64,000 bases of DNA, from positions 1,841,001 to 1,905,000 of the forward strand of contig NZ_CP036433.1 in the NCBI RefSeq assembly GCF_007751035.1, read 5' to 3'. Positions within the stretch are counted from its first letter, which is position 1. The number at the start of each line of letters is the position of its first letter. The position numbers and the translations under genes are program-made. Under the pieces are notes generated by a model. That model made no database searches. It worked only from the letters and a program-made list of their open reading frames with translations, and was not told where the DNA came from. The DNA comes from Lignipirellula cremea. GTDB taxonomy: Bacteria > Planctomycetota > Planctomycetia > Pirellulales > Pirellulaceae. This document shows, piece after piece, positions 1-7,820 of this stretch.

Positions 1-392
1 CCCACGGTCGGGTCGGCGTCGTAGTAATGCGTGATGCGCGTGTCGGGAAACGGCAACAGGTCGAAGGCGAAGTCCGGATTTCGATAGTAGTTTTTCCAGG
101 TGTCCACCACCTGCGGATAATGCTTCTTCAACGCGTCAAAGTCGCACTCGGGATGCAGGTACTGGGCAAAGTGCCAGGTGTGCCCGTTGCGGGTCTGCGG
201 TTTGCCTTCGATGGCGGCCGACACCACGCCAATGCGGAACACCTTGTCGGTGCTGGCCGCATACAAGGGCTGAGCCGCCGCGGCGACTGCGGCCGCGCTG
301 CCGGTCCACCTCAGCAAATCGCGTCGTGAAAAGTTCATCGCAGCGGCGGGCGCCGCCTCCGCGCCAGGCGGGGTCATGGAAGGTTTTGACAT
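1..392 (-). CDS. Tat-exported protein, 5' part only (possible Gfo/Idh/MocA-type oxidoreductase)
   Basis: The gene reads leftwards out of the window, so only about 130 residues are visible. From the start at 392 (same-frame alternatives at 377 and 338) there is an SRRDLLRW twin-arginine motif followed by an alanine-rich hydrophobic stretch ending PLYAAS, which is a Tat export signal. The start at 338 would place that motif closest to the N-terminus; the start at 392 has a weak AGG upstream. The mature part opens [10 protein letters not shown], which looks like the first strand of a nucleotide-binding fold as in secreted planctomycete oxidoreductases, but the glycine pattern is weak. The export signal is clear; the enzyme family is a guess. 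Confidence 0.6.
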   Translation of the reverse strand, partial: MSKPSMTPPGAEAAPAAAMNFSRRDLLRWTGSAAAVAAAAQPLYAASTDKVFRIGVVSAAIEGKPQTRNGHTWHFAQYLHPECDFDALKKHYPQVVDTWKNYYRNPDFAFDLLPFPDTRITHYYDADPTV

Positions 393-633
393 GCTGTCGA
401 CCTGAGGAGGGTAACGGAAGAAGTCATCGCAGCGCTTGCAGCGGATTCATCTCGTTTCGACTATACGAACCCCCAGGGCCGGCGTCCACTCTTGCGCTGA
501 GCGGGCCGTCGGAACGGGACGAGCCTTCGCCGCTCGCAGCCTTGGGTGTGGTAGAATCCGTCCGCCGGTCGAACCTGCTTTGCGGCGGGCGTGTCTCTGG
601 TGCAACGCTTACTCCAGAAAGGGAAGGTGCATC

Positions 634-708
634 ATGCGAAACGAACCTCTGCAGAACGACCCAGCCCACGACCCGATCGACGAAGGTTCCTTTCAGGCCG
701 ATGCGTAA
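634..708 (+). CDS. Mini-ORF upstream of and overlapping the SEC-C protein
   Basis: A 24-residue acidic frame beginning [13 protein letters not shown], preceded by a good purine-rich ribosome binding site (AGGGAAGG, about 8 bases before the ATG). Its stop overlaps the start region of the next frame: the ATG at 701 lies 5 bases before the TAA at 706-708. Such an overlap suggests translational coupling, or alternatively that the two frames were once one protein joined by a +1 shift. I recognise no family. It is too short to be sure it is expressed as a protein. Confidence 0.35.
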   Translation: MRNEPLQNDPAHDPIDEGSFQADA

Positions 709-868
709 ACGGCGTCGCGGCTATCCGTCCGAGACGCACGTCAAACGCGGCGTCCGTATTGTCCATGGCGACAAACTGCTGGAAGAAAAGCTCGGTCGCG
801 AAGACATGTGTCCTTGCGACAGCGGGCTGCGATTCAAGCGGTGCTGTCTCAAGTCAGGCCGTTTTTGA
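701..868 (+). CDS. Small SEC-C motif protein
   Basis: A 55-residue basic protein starting [11 protein letters not shown] and ending with [13 protein letters not shown], a zinc-binding SEC-C motif (usual form CPCGSGKKYKKCC). The metal-binding cysteines C-x-C and CC are all present; the first glycine is replaced by aspartate. SEC-C domains bind zinc, and many small proteins carry one as a protein- or nucleic-acid-interaction tail. The open frame runs further upstream to 326, but the composition before 701 is not protein-like, and the ATG at 701 overlaps a mini-ORF that has the better ribosome binding site, so I take 701 as the start. Confidence 0.55.
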   Translation: MRKRRRGYPSETHVKRGVRIVHGDKLLEEKLGREDMCPCDSGLRFKRCCLKSGRF

Positions 869-935
869 CGGGGTGAACCGTCAGCAATATTTCCGGGAGT
901 TCAGCTGATCGTCCCTTCCATCCCCGGCGGTAACC

Positions 936-1877
936 ATGCGACAGCGCGTCCATTCCAGTGAGAATCTGATCTATCCCCCCGGCGCCCAAGTTGTCGCCAG
1001 GCAGCCTGTTCTGGGGAGCCAGGGACGCACGGCGCATCCGGCCGGGGCGGTGGGGGTGGTCGTCAAGTCGCCGGTCGATCGCCAGCACGCTTACCGTGTG
1101 CGGTTCACCGACGGCCTGGAGGCGTCCCTGCCTCACCAGGGACTGACGCTGCTGGCCGAATACCAGCAGGGCAGCATTAACGACGCCAGCCAGACGCTGT
1201 CCCAGCACGGCCTGTTTGATCGGGTGATCTTTCGCTGCGTTATCGGTTCGCGCGCCTATGGGCTGGAGCACGAGGAGTCGGACACCGACCGGCGGGGCAT
1301 CTATCTGCCGCCGGCCGATCTGCACTGGTCGCTCTATGGCGTGCCGGAACAGCTGGAGAACGAAACCACCCAGGAAGCGTACTGGGAACTGCAGAAGTTC
1401 CTGGTGCTGGCCCTCAAGGCCAACCCGAATGTGCTCGAATGCCTGTATTCGCCGATCGTGGAACTGGCGACGCCGCTGGCCCAGGAACTGCTCGACATGC
1501 GTTCTCTATTCCTGTCGCGAATCGTGTTCCAGACGTACAATGGTTATGTGATGTCGCAGTTCAAAAAAATCCAGGCCGATTTCCGCAATCAGGGGCAGGT
1601 AAAATGGAAGCATGTGATGCACCTGATCCGCCTGCTGCTGTCCGGCATTGGCGTGCTGCGTGACGGGTTCGTCCCCGTGCATGTGGGCGAACACCGCGAT
1701 GACCTGCTTGCCATCAGGTCCGGGGCCATGCCCTGGGAGGAAGTCGAATCGCGGCGCCTGGCCCTGCATCGCGAGCTGGAACAGGCGTTTGCGGACACCA
1801 CGCTGCCCGAACGCCCCGACTATGAGAAAGCCAACGCCCTGCTGATCAGGGCTCGCCGGGCCGCCGTCGACTGCTAA
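936..1877 (+). CDS. RlaP-like nucleotidyltransferase (DNA polymerase beta fold), copy 1
   Basis: A 313-residue protein. Residues about 10-90 form a small basic domain of unknown type. From residue 100 there is a nucleotidyltransferase core: GSRAYG at 104-109, followed by SDTDRRG at 115-121, the G-S-x(n)-D-x-D signature in which two aspartates bind the catalytic metals. The rest is helical. This pattern matches the predicted nucleotidyltransferases of COG3541 and the RlaP family, known in some bacteria beside RNA ligases and thought to act in RNA repair. The third acidic position is less clear here than in the next gene (a glutamine aligns with an aspartate). A related gene follows 45 bases downstream. 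No ligase or kinase partner is nearby, so the substrate is unknown. Confidence 0.8.
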   Translation: MRQRVHSSENLIYPPGAQVVARQPVLGSQGRTAHPAGAVGVVVKSPVDRQHAYRVRFTDGLEASLPHQGLTLLAEYQQGSINDASQTLSQHGLFDRVIFRCVIGSRAYGLEHEESDTDRRGIYLPPADLHWSLYGVPEQLENETTQEAYWELQKFLVLALKANPNVLECLYSPIVELATPLAQELLDMRSLFLSRIVFQTYNGYVMSQFKKIQADFRNQGQVKWKHVMHLIRLLLSGIGVLRDGFVPVHVGEHRDDLLAIRSGAMPWEEVESRRLALHRELEQAFADTTLPERPDYEKANALLIRARRAAVDC

Positions 1878-1922
1878 CGCTTGTCGCCAGGTGCGGCCGT
1901 AACTGAAAGAGGATGGTTCTCC

Positions 1923-2684
1923 ATGATGCATGATCCCCGCCTGCGCCAGCAGGTCGCCGCTCATCCGTATCCGCTGCTGTTCACCACGATCAGCGGGGCG
2001 CACCTGTATGGTTTCCCTTCGCCCGACTCGGATTATGACCTGCGGGGCGTGCATCTGCTGCCAGTGGCGGAAGTCGTCGGCCTGGACGCCGGCCGGCAGA
2101 CGGTCGAAAAGACCGTCATGGTCGAGGGGATGGAAATCGATCTGGTCACGCATGACGCCAAAAAATTCTTTCAACTCATGCTCAAGAAAAACGGCTATGT
2201 GCTGGAACAGGTGCTGTCGCCGCTGATCGTCCACACCACGCCGGAACATGCCGAGCTGAGGGAGATCGCCATGCAGTGCGTCACCCGGTTTCATGCCTGG
2301 CATTACCTGGGCTTTGCGGCGACCCAGTGGAAGCTGTTCCACAAAGAAAGCCCGCCCCGGATCAAGCCGCTGCTGTACGTGTATCGTGTGCTGCTGACAG
2401 GCATCCATTTGATGCGGACCGGCGTCGTCGAAGCGAACCTGGTGCGCCTCAACAGAACCGCCAAACTGCCGTACCTGGACGACCTGATCCAGTGCAAAAT
2501 GTCCGGTCCCGAGAAATCGCTGCTGCCTGACGCCGACCTGGCGTTCCACCTGCGCGAATACAAACGGCTGGCCGGCGAACTGGAACAGGCGGCCGCCGAT
2601 ACCCGGCTGCCCGAACAGCCCGCCGGCAAAGCAGCGTTAAACGACCTGCTGGTTCAACTACGACTCCACGGCTGCGGTCGGTAG
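1923..2684 (+). CDS. RlaP-like nucleotidyltransferase, copy 2
   Basis: A 253-residue protein with SGAHLYG at residues 24-30 and SDYDLRG at 36-42, the nucleotidyltransferase signature with both metal-binding aspartates, and EIDLVTHD at 71-78 as a likely third carboxylate site. It lacks the N-terminal extra domain of the preceding gene but aligns with it along the core (both have a ..VLE..LSP-type segment after the active site). The double ATG at 1923/1926 lies about 10 bases after GAAAGAGGA, which fits a start there better than the TTG at 1881. The two genes look like a diverged tandem duplication or a heteromeric pair. Confidence 0.8.
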   Translation: MMHDPRLRQQVAAHPYPLLFTTISGAHLYGFPSPDSDYDLRGVHLLPVAEVVGLDAGRQTVEKTVMVEGMEIDLVTHDAKKFFQLMLKKNGYVLEQVLSPLIVHTTPEHAELREIAMQCVTRFHAWHYLGFAATQWKLFHKESPPRIKPLLYVYRVLLTGIHLMRTGVVEANLVRLNRTAKLPYLDDLIQCKMSGPEKSLLPDADLAFHLREYKRLAGELEQAAADTRLPEQPAGKAALNDLLVQLRLHGCGR

Positions 2685-2752
2685 CCGGCGGTGCTTGCGT
2701 TACGCCCAACGCCACGGAAACGGGGGCGTCAGTCTTCTTCGTCGATCATTGG

Positions 2753-2773
2753 CCCTTTGCTTTTGGCAAAGGG
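2753..2773. terminator. Hairpin between convergent genes
   Basis: CCCTTTGC and GCAAAGGG form an 8-bp perfect stem around a TTTTG loop. It lies in the 109-bp gap between the plus-strand nucleotidyltransferase gene and the minus-strand GrpB-like gene, which converge here. There is no long T run on either side, so it would be an imperfect terminator. Confidence 0.4.
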
Positions 2774-2793
2774 GAGGGGGCTTGCGTGAGGTT

Positions 2794-3360
2794 CTATTCT
2801 GCCTTCCCGCCTGATGACGAATCCAGCCGATTCGCGCGGCCAATCGATTCGAGTTCCGCCGAAGTCAGTTCCGCCTGGGCGAGGATGGCCAGGATGAACT
2901 CCGTTTTTCCGTCTACATACCCGTCGATGTTGTCCGCAAACTGCCGGGCCAGTCGCTGCTTCAGTTCGCCGTAAGCCTGCACGGCCGCCGGATGGGTGCG
3001 CAGATAATCGCGAAAAGCCAGGTGGTTCCGCAGGCCCAGACTCCCTTGCGGACAGACATACAAGTGATGGGCCAACGTGCCCGGCGGCGCGTGAAACGCC
3101 TCCCGTCCTGCGATTCCCAGATTGCCGCGATGGACGTAGCCCAGCTTCGCCAGGCCAGTGATGGCGGTCGCCACATCCGCCGTATCGCCCACGACGACAC
3201 TTATATCAATCACGGGTTTGGCCGCCAGACCGGGCACCGAGGTGCTGCCCACATGCTCAATCGCCAAGACCGCTTCGCGCACAGCAGGCCAGACTTGATC
3301 GCGAAGCTTCGCAAAGGTCTGCGGCCACTCGGGGTCATAAGCGACAACGGTAATCGTCAT
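2794..3360 (-). CDS. GrpB family protein (UPF0157 nucleotidyltransferase-like)
   Basis: A 188-residue protein starting MTITVVAYDPEWP. It carries the family hallmarks: the N-terminal YDPEWP segment, then EHVGSTSVPGLAAKPVIDI around residues 40-60, which is the nucleotidyltransferase-like core with conserved G-S-T and the D-I strand. GrpB proteins are a nucleotidyltransferase-superfamily group whose substrate is not established. The open frame extends 13 codons upstream (to 3399), but the ATG at 3360 begins the conserved region. It is the last gene of a long minus-strand run. Confidence 0.85.
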   Translation of the reverse strand: MTITVVAYDPEWPQTFAKLRDQVWPAVREAVLAIEHVGSTSVPGLAAKPVIDISVVVGDTADVATAITGLAKLGYVHRGNLGIAGREAFHAPPGTLAHHLYVCPQGSLGLRNHLAFRDYLRTHPAAVQAYGELKQRLARQFADNIDGYVDGKTEFILAILAQAELTSAELESIGRANRLDSSSGGKAE

Positions 3361-3407
3361 GGCGGATTTGGTTGCTGTTTCTTCAGGGAGAAAGGTCATG
3401 CGGCTGA

Positions 3408-4658
3408 CTAGTTCGCCGCCGCTGCATCCGCCGGCGACACCATCTGTTCGATCGCCGTCGCCGCCTGGCTTAGGCCGTCGCGCTTCTGCAGTCGCTCGGC
3501 TGCCAGGCGACAGGCGGCGGGCAGCGTGTCGGACTGGAACAGTCGCTGCAGCATGACGACCAGTCGCGGACCTGTGAAGCGATCTGCGGCGATCCCGTCG
3601 CCGACGCCGAGGCGTTTGATTCTTTCCGCGTTGTCGAACTGGTCATGGGCCAGCGGCATCAGCACTTGCAGCACGCCGGCCGCCAGCGCTTGCGAGGTCG
3701 AACCAACCCCGCCGTGATGGACGAAGCCGCAAGACCGGGGCAACAGCAGGTCCAGCGGCACGTAGCGAAAGTGCGCGATCGAAGACGGCATCCTCGCCGG
3801 CAGCTGTTCATCAAAGACCGTTAAAAAGACGCCCCGTCGCTGCAGCGTCTGGCAAGCTTCCAGCGCCGCCTGGAAGAAGGCTCGCGCATGCCGGTTGGCG
3901 GTGCCGGGCGTAAACACCAGCGGCGGATCGCCCTGGTCGAGAAACGCCTGCACGTCCTCGGGCAGGCCAGCGTCGGACTGGTCGTTCCACAGCGGGAAGT
4001 CGGCCTGCCGGGCAGGCGCCGGCCAGTCATCCTGCACGGGACAAAACCAGTCGGGGAAGAGGCAGACGACGCCGCGGCGGGAATTCCACCAGCGGGTGAT
4101 TTTCCTCACCGGCGGCAGTGACAGTTCCTGGCGCCAGCCGTTCAAAAACGGACAGACGATACGATCCACAATCAGCCGTTCGGCCAGCCGGAACTGCAGC
4201 CGGCGTAACCAGCGCGGCCCCACCAGACCCGGCAACAGCGGCGGTGCGCGATCGCTCCAGATCACGGCCGGCTGCAGATGGAGCGTCAGCACAGGCACAT
4301 CCCATTTGTCCTGCGCGGTCAACGCGCCAAAGCCCAGGCAGCTGGTGACGCCCACCGCGCCGTCGCCCCGATGCCTGGCATGCAGATCGTACTGCTGTTT
4401 CAGCACCGGCTGCAGCGTTTGAAACAGGTGCGGAAACGCCCGACGCGGATGCCAGAGATCGGGATTGTCGACACACGCGAGATACTGCTCTTCGGTGCCC
4501 AGCGGTTCAAACGGCAGGTCGTGCTTCGCCGCCAGCAGAGCGAAGTGCGGGTTGGTGGCGAACGTGATCGTGTGCCCCCGCCGTCGCAATTCGAGGGCCA
4601 GGCCCAGCATCGGGAAAACGTCGCCGGAACTGCCAAAAGTAGAGCAGAGATAATGCAC
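3408..4658 (-). CDS. Glycosyltransferase, GT-B fold (MGT/UGT-like)
   Basis: About 416 residues from a GTG start at 4658, chosen because GAGGAA lies about 9 bases upstream and the conserved N-terminal strand (HYLCSTFGSSGDVFPMLG) begins right there; the frame itself stays open to 4751. The N-terminus has the typical substrate-domain motif GDVFPMLGLALELRRRGH. The C-terminal half carries the nucleotide-sugar binding motif HHGGVGSTSQALAAGV followed by PLAHDQFDNAERI, as in macrolide and sterol glycosyltransferases (family GT1). It would move a sugar from an activated donor to a small lipophilic acceptor; the acceptor cannot be told from sequence. Confidence 0.85.
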   Translation of the reverse strand: MHYLCSTFGSSGDVFPMLGLALELRRRGHTITFATNPHFALLAAKHDLPFEPLGTEEQYLACVDNPDLWHPRRAFPHLFQTLQPVLKQQYDLHARHRGDGAVGVTSCLGFGALTAQDKWDVPVLTLHLQPAVIWSDRAPPLLPGLVGPRWLRRLQFRLAERLIVDRIVCPFLNGWRQELSLPPVRKITRWWNSRRGVVCLFPDWFCPVQDDWPAPARQADFPLWNDQSDAGLPEDVQAFLDQGDPPLVFTPGTANRHARAFFQAALEACQTLQRRGVFLTVFDEQLPARMPSSIAHFRYVPLDLLLPRSCGFVHHGGVGSTSQALAAGVLQVLMPLAHDQFDNAERIKRLGVGDGIAADRFTGPRLVVMLQRLFQSDTLPAACRLAAERLQKRDGLSQAATAIEQMVSPADAAAAN

Positions 4659-4845
4659 GTCTGATGGTTCCTCGTGAAGTCGCGGAAACGGACTCGAACG
4701 CAGGGGAAGAACGACAGACGACCCGCGCACGCGTCTTTCCCCTCTCAGCATACCGCCTGGCCGGCGATTCTGGACGCCCTGGTCGACAGGTACTTTTGCG
4801 TTGCGAGTTGCACGTGAGCGAAACGATGTAGCTCTTTTCTCCGGT

Positions 4846-5412
4846 TCACCGCGAATCCGGGCGGTCGTTGGCCGTGTTTGCCTTTAGCTTCAGACCCACC
4901 AGAGCACTACGGATCGCCAGGGTGAGATCGTCCAGCGTTTCCAGGCCGTCGGTAGAGAAGCCGAACCGCTGCTCTTCGCTCCACCGGGCGGAAACAAGGG
5001 AGCCGACGACGAGAAACGTAAACATCGGTTCGAATTGATCGACGTGAAGATCGCGGATCAGATGGACGTCCCGCCCGATCTGCTCGACCGGCGCGTCAAA
5101 GAATTTCGCCACCGCCGTTCGGGTTTCCAGCAAGAGTGCGACATCGTCAAACGGGCGCAGCGCCACAAATTCCTCACGCGACGTCGCAGCGTCTGCCAGC
5201 AGGTTGCGGCGGACTTTCCGTAGCACCGCATTCCGTTGGAAGTGATCGCGGGCGCCGAGCAGCAAGGCCGCCACAAACGTGAAGCCGCCGATCATTATCC
5301 CGGCCGTCAGTCGCTCGTTCCAGGAAGCTCCCGCCGCGAACCAGGAGCCCGCGAATCCAATCAGGAAAGCGACGAGGGCAAGCACGCCGGATATAACGAA
5401 CAGGATTCGCAT
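4846..5412 (-). CDS. Membrane protein with a degenerate acyl-carrier-like domain
   Basis: 188 residues from the ATG at 5412. Two hydrophobic segments lie at about residues 3-25 and 35-52, followed by a soluble part. Residues around 95-170 read VAKFFDAPVEQIGRDVHLI, RDLHVDQFEP, and near the end LETLDDLTLAI. This order of features matches acyl carrier proteins (helix I, a short D-L-x-x-D segment, then a T-x-x-D-L last helix), except that the usual DSL, whose serine carries phosphopantetheine, is replaced by DQF. If the resemblance is real, the domain cannot be charged. No family is certain; the membrane topology is a safe observation. Confidence 0.6.
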   Translation of the reverse strand: MRILFVISGVLALVAFLIGFAGSWFAAGASWNERLTAGIMIGGFTFVAALLLGARDHFQRNAVLRKVRRNLLADAATSREEFVALRPFDDVALLLETRTAVAKFFDAPVEQIGRDVHLIRDLHVDQFEPMFTFLVVGSLVSARWSEEQRFGFSTDGLETLDDLTLAIRSALVGLKLKANTANDRPDSR

Positions 5413-5457
5413 GGTTTTTCCTGCTGTTCGAACAACGTCACACATTCAGGTCGGGCG

Positions 5458-5997
5458 TCATTCCATGCTCTGCAGGCGCGCCAGGTATTCTTTCGAGCAG
5501 CCCGAGATCCAGAACTCGCCCTTTTTATGATTATTGACCGCCAGGGGAGCGTTCCCGAAGAACAGCGACACGACCGCCAGCAGGAACAGAATGATGGCCG
5601 CAAAACTTACGGCCTCCGTATCGAAGGCGGCGGATACCGGGATCGCAAGAAACAGCACGATGACCGCGATGATTTTGAAGATGCCCCAGTTCCGATATCG
5701 TTTCCGAATGTCTGGATCGAGCCCGAACGCGATCGTGCATCTTTTGCGGACAAAGAAATAAACCAGCACCAGACACAATCCGCTCAACAGCATCAGTAGA
5801 GCAAAGATCGGCGGACACCAGACCAGCCGCAGCTGCTGCATGTCCGGCGGCTCCACCGGCTTGTTCGTCTTTACACAAAACGGCGGCAGCACCGTTCCGG
5901 ACCTGACAACGAGAGAATTCCCCTCCACCCGGATCGGTTTCACAGGCACGGCGACCGACTGCTCCGTTTCCGGCGATTGGTAAGGGTTGCGATCCAT
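5458..5997 (-). CDS. Planctomycete membrane protein with NPYQSP N-terminus
   Basis: 179 residues starting MDRNPYQSPETE. Short proteins with an N-terminal N-P-Y-x-S-P motif followed by a variable number of membrane segments are common and of unknown function in planctomycetes. Here a soluble portion of about 70 residues containing CVKTNKPVE precedes four hydrophobic segments arranged in two pairs, and the C-terminus reads CSKEYLARLQSM. The ATG at 5997 is preferred over 6021 because it places the motif at the N-terminus. It lies 45 bases upstream of the next minus-strand membrane protein gene. Confidence 0.75.
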   Translation of the reverse strand: MDRNPYQSPETEQSVAVPVKPIRVEGNSLVVRSGTVLPPFCVKTNKPVEPPDMQQLRLVWCPPIFALLMLLSGLCLVLVYFFVRKRCTIAFGLDPDIRKRYRNWGIFKIIAVIVLFLAIPVSAAFDTEAVSFAAIILFLLAVVSLFFGNAPLAVNNHKKGEFWISGCSKEYLARLQSME

Positions 5998-6241
5998 GGA
6001 CGAAACTCCAGGGCATGCCATTGAGGAACGCAGAAAACTTCCACGCTAGGACGAAGGGACGCCGATTGCAGTGAGGAGATTTGAGGGAACGGCTCCGACC
6101 GATTCGCCCCTGGTGACAGGTTACGGGACGCGACACATGGCCCGTCGCGGCCCGCCCATTATGCCGCAGGCCCCCGGCCGCGGAAAGCGTCCTGGCTGCA
6201 GGAAGTTTTCGCTTGCTGGTCCTGCGGTTTCTGTCGTCTGG

Positions 6242-6820
6242 CTACTCGCCAGCAGATGTCTGCGCTGCGATCCACACGATGACGCCATAGGCGATCGTCT
6301 TGTCGCCTTCACGCAGCAGCAGGGCTTTGCCGACGGCCAGTTTGTCGCGGTTTCGACTTGGATTTCTGAGCACGGCCCGCACCATGCCGACATCGCCGGG
6401 GTGCAGTGTTTCGTCTTCCAGGGTAAGAAATGCGTCGCAGTCCTCGCCGTCGAGGAACACCTGGGGTCGGTAACCCGATTGAATCCTGCTTCTGCGACCG
6501 CCCATCGCGGTGGTCAGCAGCCGCACGCTGGCGACAAAATCGACGTCAGCAGGGGCGGCGATCGTTTGGCCTGCTTTGTGAATCGCCGCGGCGGACCGAA
6601 ACCGGATTCTGGCGCAACGTTCGCGATCTTTCTCCGAGGTTGTGTCGTCGCAGAAGCACCGGGCCGCTAGCCAGCGAAGGTCGTCTGGATCAAGGTACAA
6701 AGCAACTCGCCCCGCAGCCGCTTCGTCGGCGGGAATCGTAAACGCGGATTTCCTTGCCGCGACTCGCTCCTGCGTGGGCGGGCCATCGTTCGGTTGTGAC
6801 GCGGGATTCTCCCCTGTCAT
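6242..6820 (-). CDS. Protein with a stand-alone EF-Tu domain III-like module
   Basis: 192 residues from the ATG at 6820, which follows AAGGAGCTGAT, a very good ribosome binding site. The first 45 residues are polar and probably disordered. The C-terminal half contains GRRSRIQSGYRPQVFLDGED, then LHPGDVGMVRAVL, then LAVGKALLLREGDKTIAYGVIV. These line up in order with the third (beta-barrel) domain of elongation factor Tu, whose hallmarks are the NGYRPQ strand, the MPGD turn and the REGGRTVGAGVV end. No GTPase domain is present. Proteins with only this barrel occur as hypotheticals near other small genes; the role is unknown. Confidence 0.65.
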   Translation of the reverse strand: MTGENPASQPNDGPPTQERVAARKSAFTIPADEAAAGRVALYLDPDDLRWLAARCFCDDTTSEKDRERCARIRFRSAAAIHKAGQTIAAPADVDFVASVRLLTTAMGGRRSRIQSGYRPQVFLDGEDCDAFLTLEDETLHPGDVGMVRAVLRNPSRNRDKLAVGKALLLREGDKTIAYGVIVWIAAQTSAGE

Positions 6821-6889
6821 ATCAGCTCCTTCGGGACTCGGTGGATTGCCAGGTGGGGCGGCGATTGCGTCGCAGGAAGAACGCGGCAT

Positions 6890-7330
6890 TCAGCGATACC
6901 AGTACTGAATGTCTTCGTCCTTTTCTGGTCCTTTGACTTTCCAGTGCAAGGCGATCTGCGTGGCGTCCAGCCGCATGCTGGCTGAATACAGGTCGTCGCG
7001 GCAAACGTGCGGTTCCATCGACTCCCAGACTTCGCTGCTTTGCGGCGCCAGATCGAACAGATAGACAGGCTGCTTTTCGCCAAAACGCAGATGCTCCAGT
7101 CGGATGGCGGCGTCAGAATCCAGCAGTGTCCAGCGATACACGTTGCTGAAGCGGAGGCGCTGGCCGTGGTCCTGCTTCCAAAATCCTGACTCGGTGAAGA
7201 CAAGCGTCCGGGCCGCCGGCTGGGAGGTCGCCACCGTTCCTTCGCCCGACCCGTTCCAGCCAGAACCGCTGGCCGACTGGGCGCGAAAACGCAGCGACGA
7301 AGCGTCCGACAGTCTATGCCAGGTGTCCAC
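6890..7330 (-). CDS. DUF6314 family protein
   Basis: 146 residues: MDTWHRLSDASSLRF, then GWNGSGEGTV, FTESGFW, FSNVYRWTL, LEHLRFGEKQPVYLFDLAP, CRDDLYSA and WKVKGPEKDEDIQYWY. This series of blocks matches the DUF6314 family, a small predicted beta-barrel protein of unknown function. The length fits the family. It is 69 bases upstream of the EF-Tu-like gene in the same orientation, so the two may share a transcript. Confidence 0.8.
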   Translation of the reverse strand: MDTWHRLSDASSLRFRAQSASGSGWNGSGEGTVATSQPAARTLVFTESGFWKQDHGQRLRFSNVYRWTLLDSDAAIRLEHLRFGEKQPVYLFDLAPQSSEVWESMEPHVCRDDLYSASMRLDATQIALHWKVKGPEKDEDIQYWYR

Positions 7331-7475
7331 AGGAAACCTCTTTTTCGCTTTATCAGCAAACCCCGTGCGTCGCCGGGCTTCTGGCTACTTGTCTGGTACT
7401 GCATTTTCCTTCACACGGCGGTTAGCTCGCTGCGTCGCATTGTGTCGTCTTTGCGAAGGATCGGCAAGCAGCGGA

Positions 7476-7820
7476 TCACGGCGTTCGGGTTGCCTTTTCG
7501 AAGGATCGCAGCAGGGCGATGATGTTCGCCTTGCCGATGGGGTTTGCGCTCTGGATACTCCAGACCGGCAGCGGCTGGCGATGCGCCAGGCAATACCCGG
7601 CCAGCCATTTGGCGGCGTCGAAACCGCTTTGAGCCTCGCCCAGGTCATGATCAAAACCGACCGCGTCCGGCAAGCCATGGTCGGTCACCCATTCGACAAA
7701 CGCGTCGTACGTTTTGACCCACACGACGGCTGGATTCACGATCGGAAAACAGGCTTGCCAGCGTTCCTGCTGCGGATCCCGTTCATCGTCGAGCCATAGC
7801 AAGATCGGGGCGGACGTCAT
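7476..7820 (-). CDS. Cyclic-phosphate-processing receiver (cpRec) domain protein
   Basis: 114 residues starting MTSAPILLWLDDERDP. It has the receiver-like acidic pair LDDER near the N-terminus, then FDHDLGEAQSGFDAAKWL in the middle and WSIQSANPIGKANIIALL near the end. The HDLG and SANP blocks are the signature of the cpRec family, a receiver-fold branch proposed to bind or process cyclic phosphates or nucleotides. The start is fixed by the 4-bp ATGA overlap with the stop codon of the upstream gene, which implies translational coupling. The open frame further upstream is ignored for that reason. Confidence 0.75.
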   Translation of the reverse strand: MTSAPILLWLDDERDPQQERWQACFPIVNPAVVWVKTYDAFVEWVTDHGLPDAVGFDHDLGEAQSGFDAAKWLAGYCLAHRQPLPVWSIQSANPIGKANIIALLRSFEKATRTP

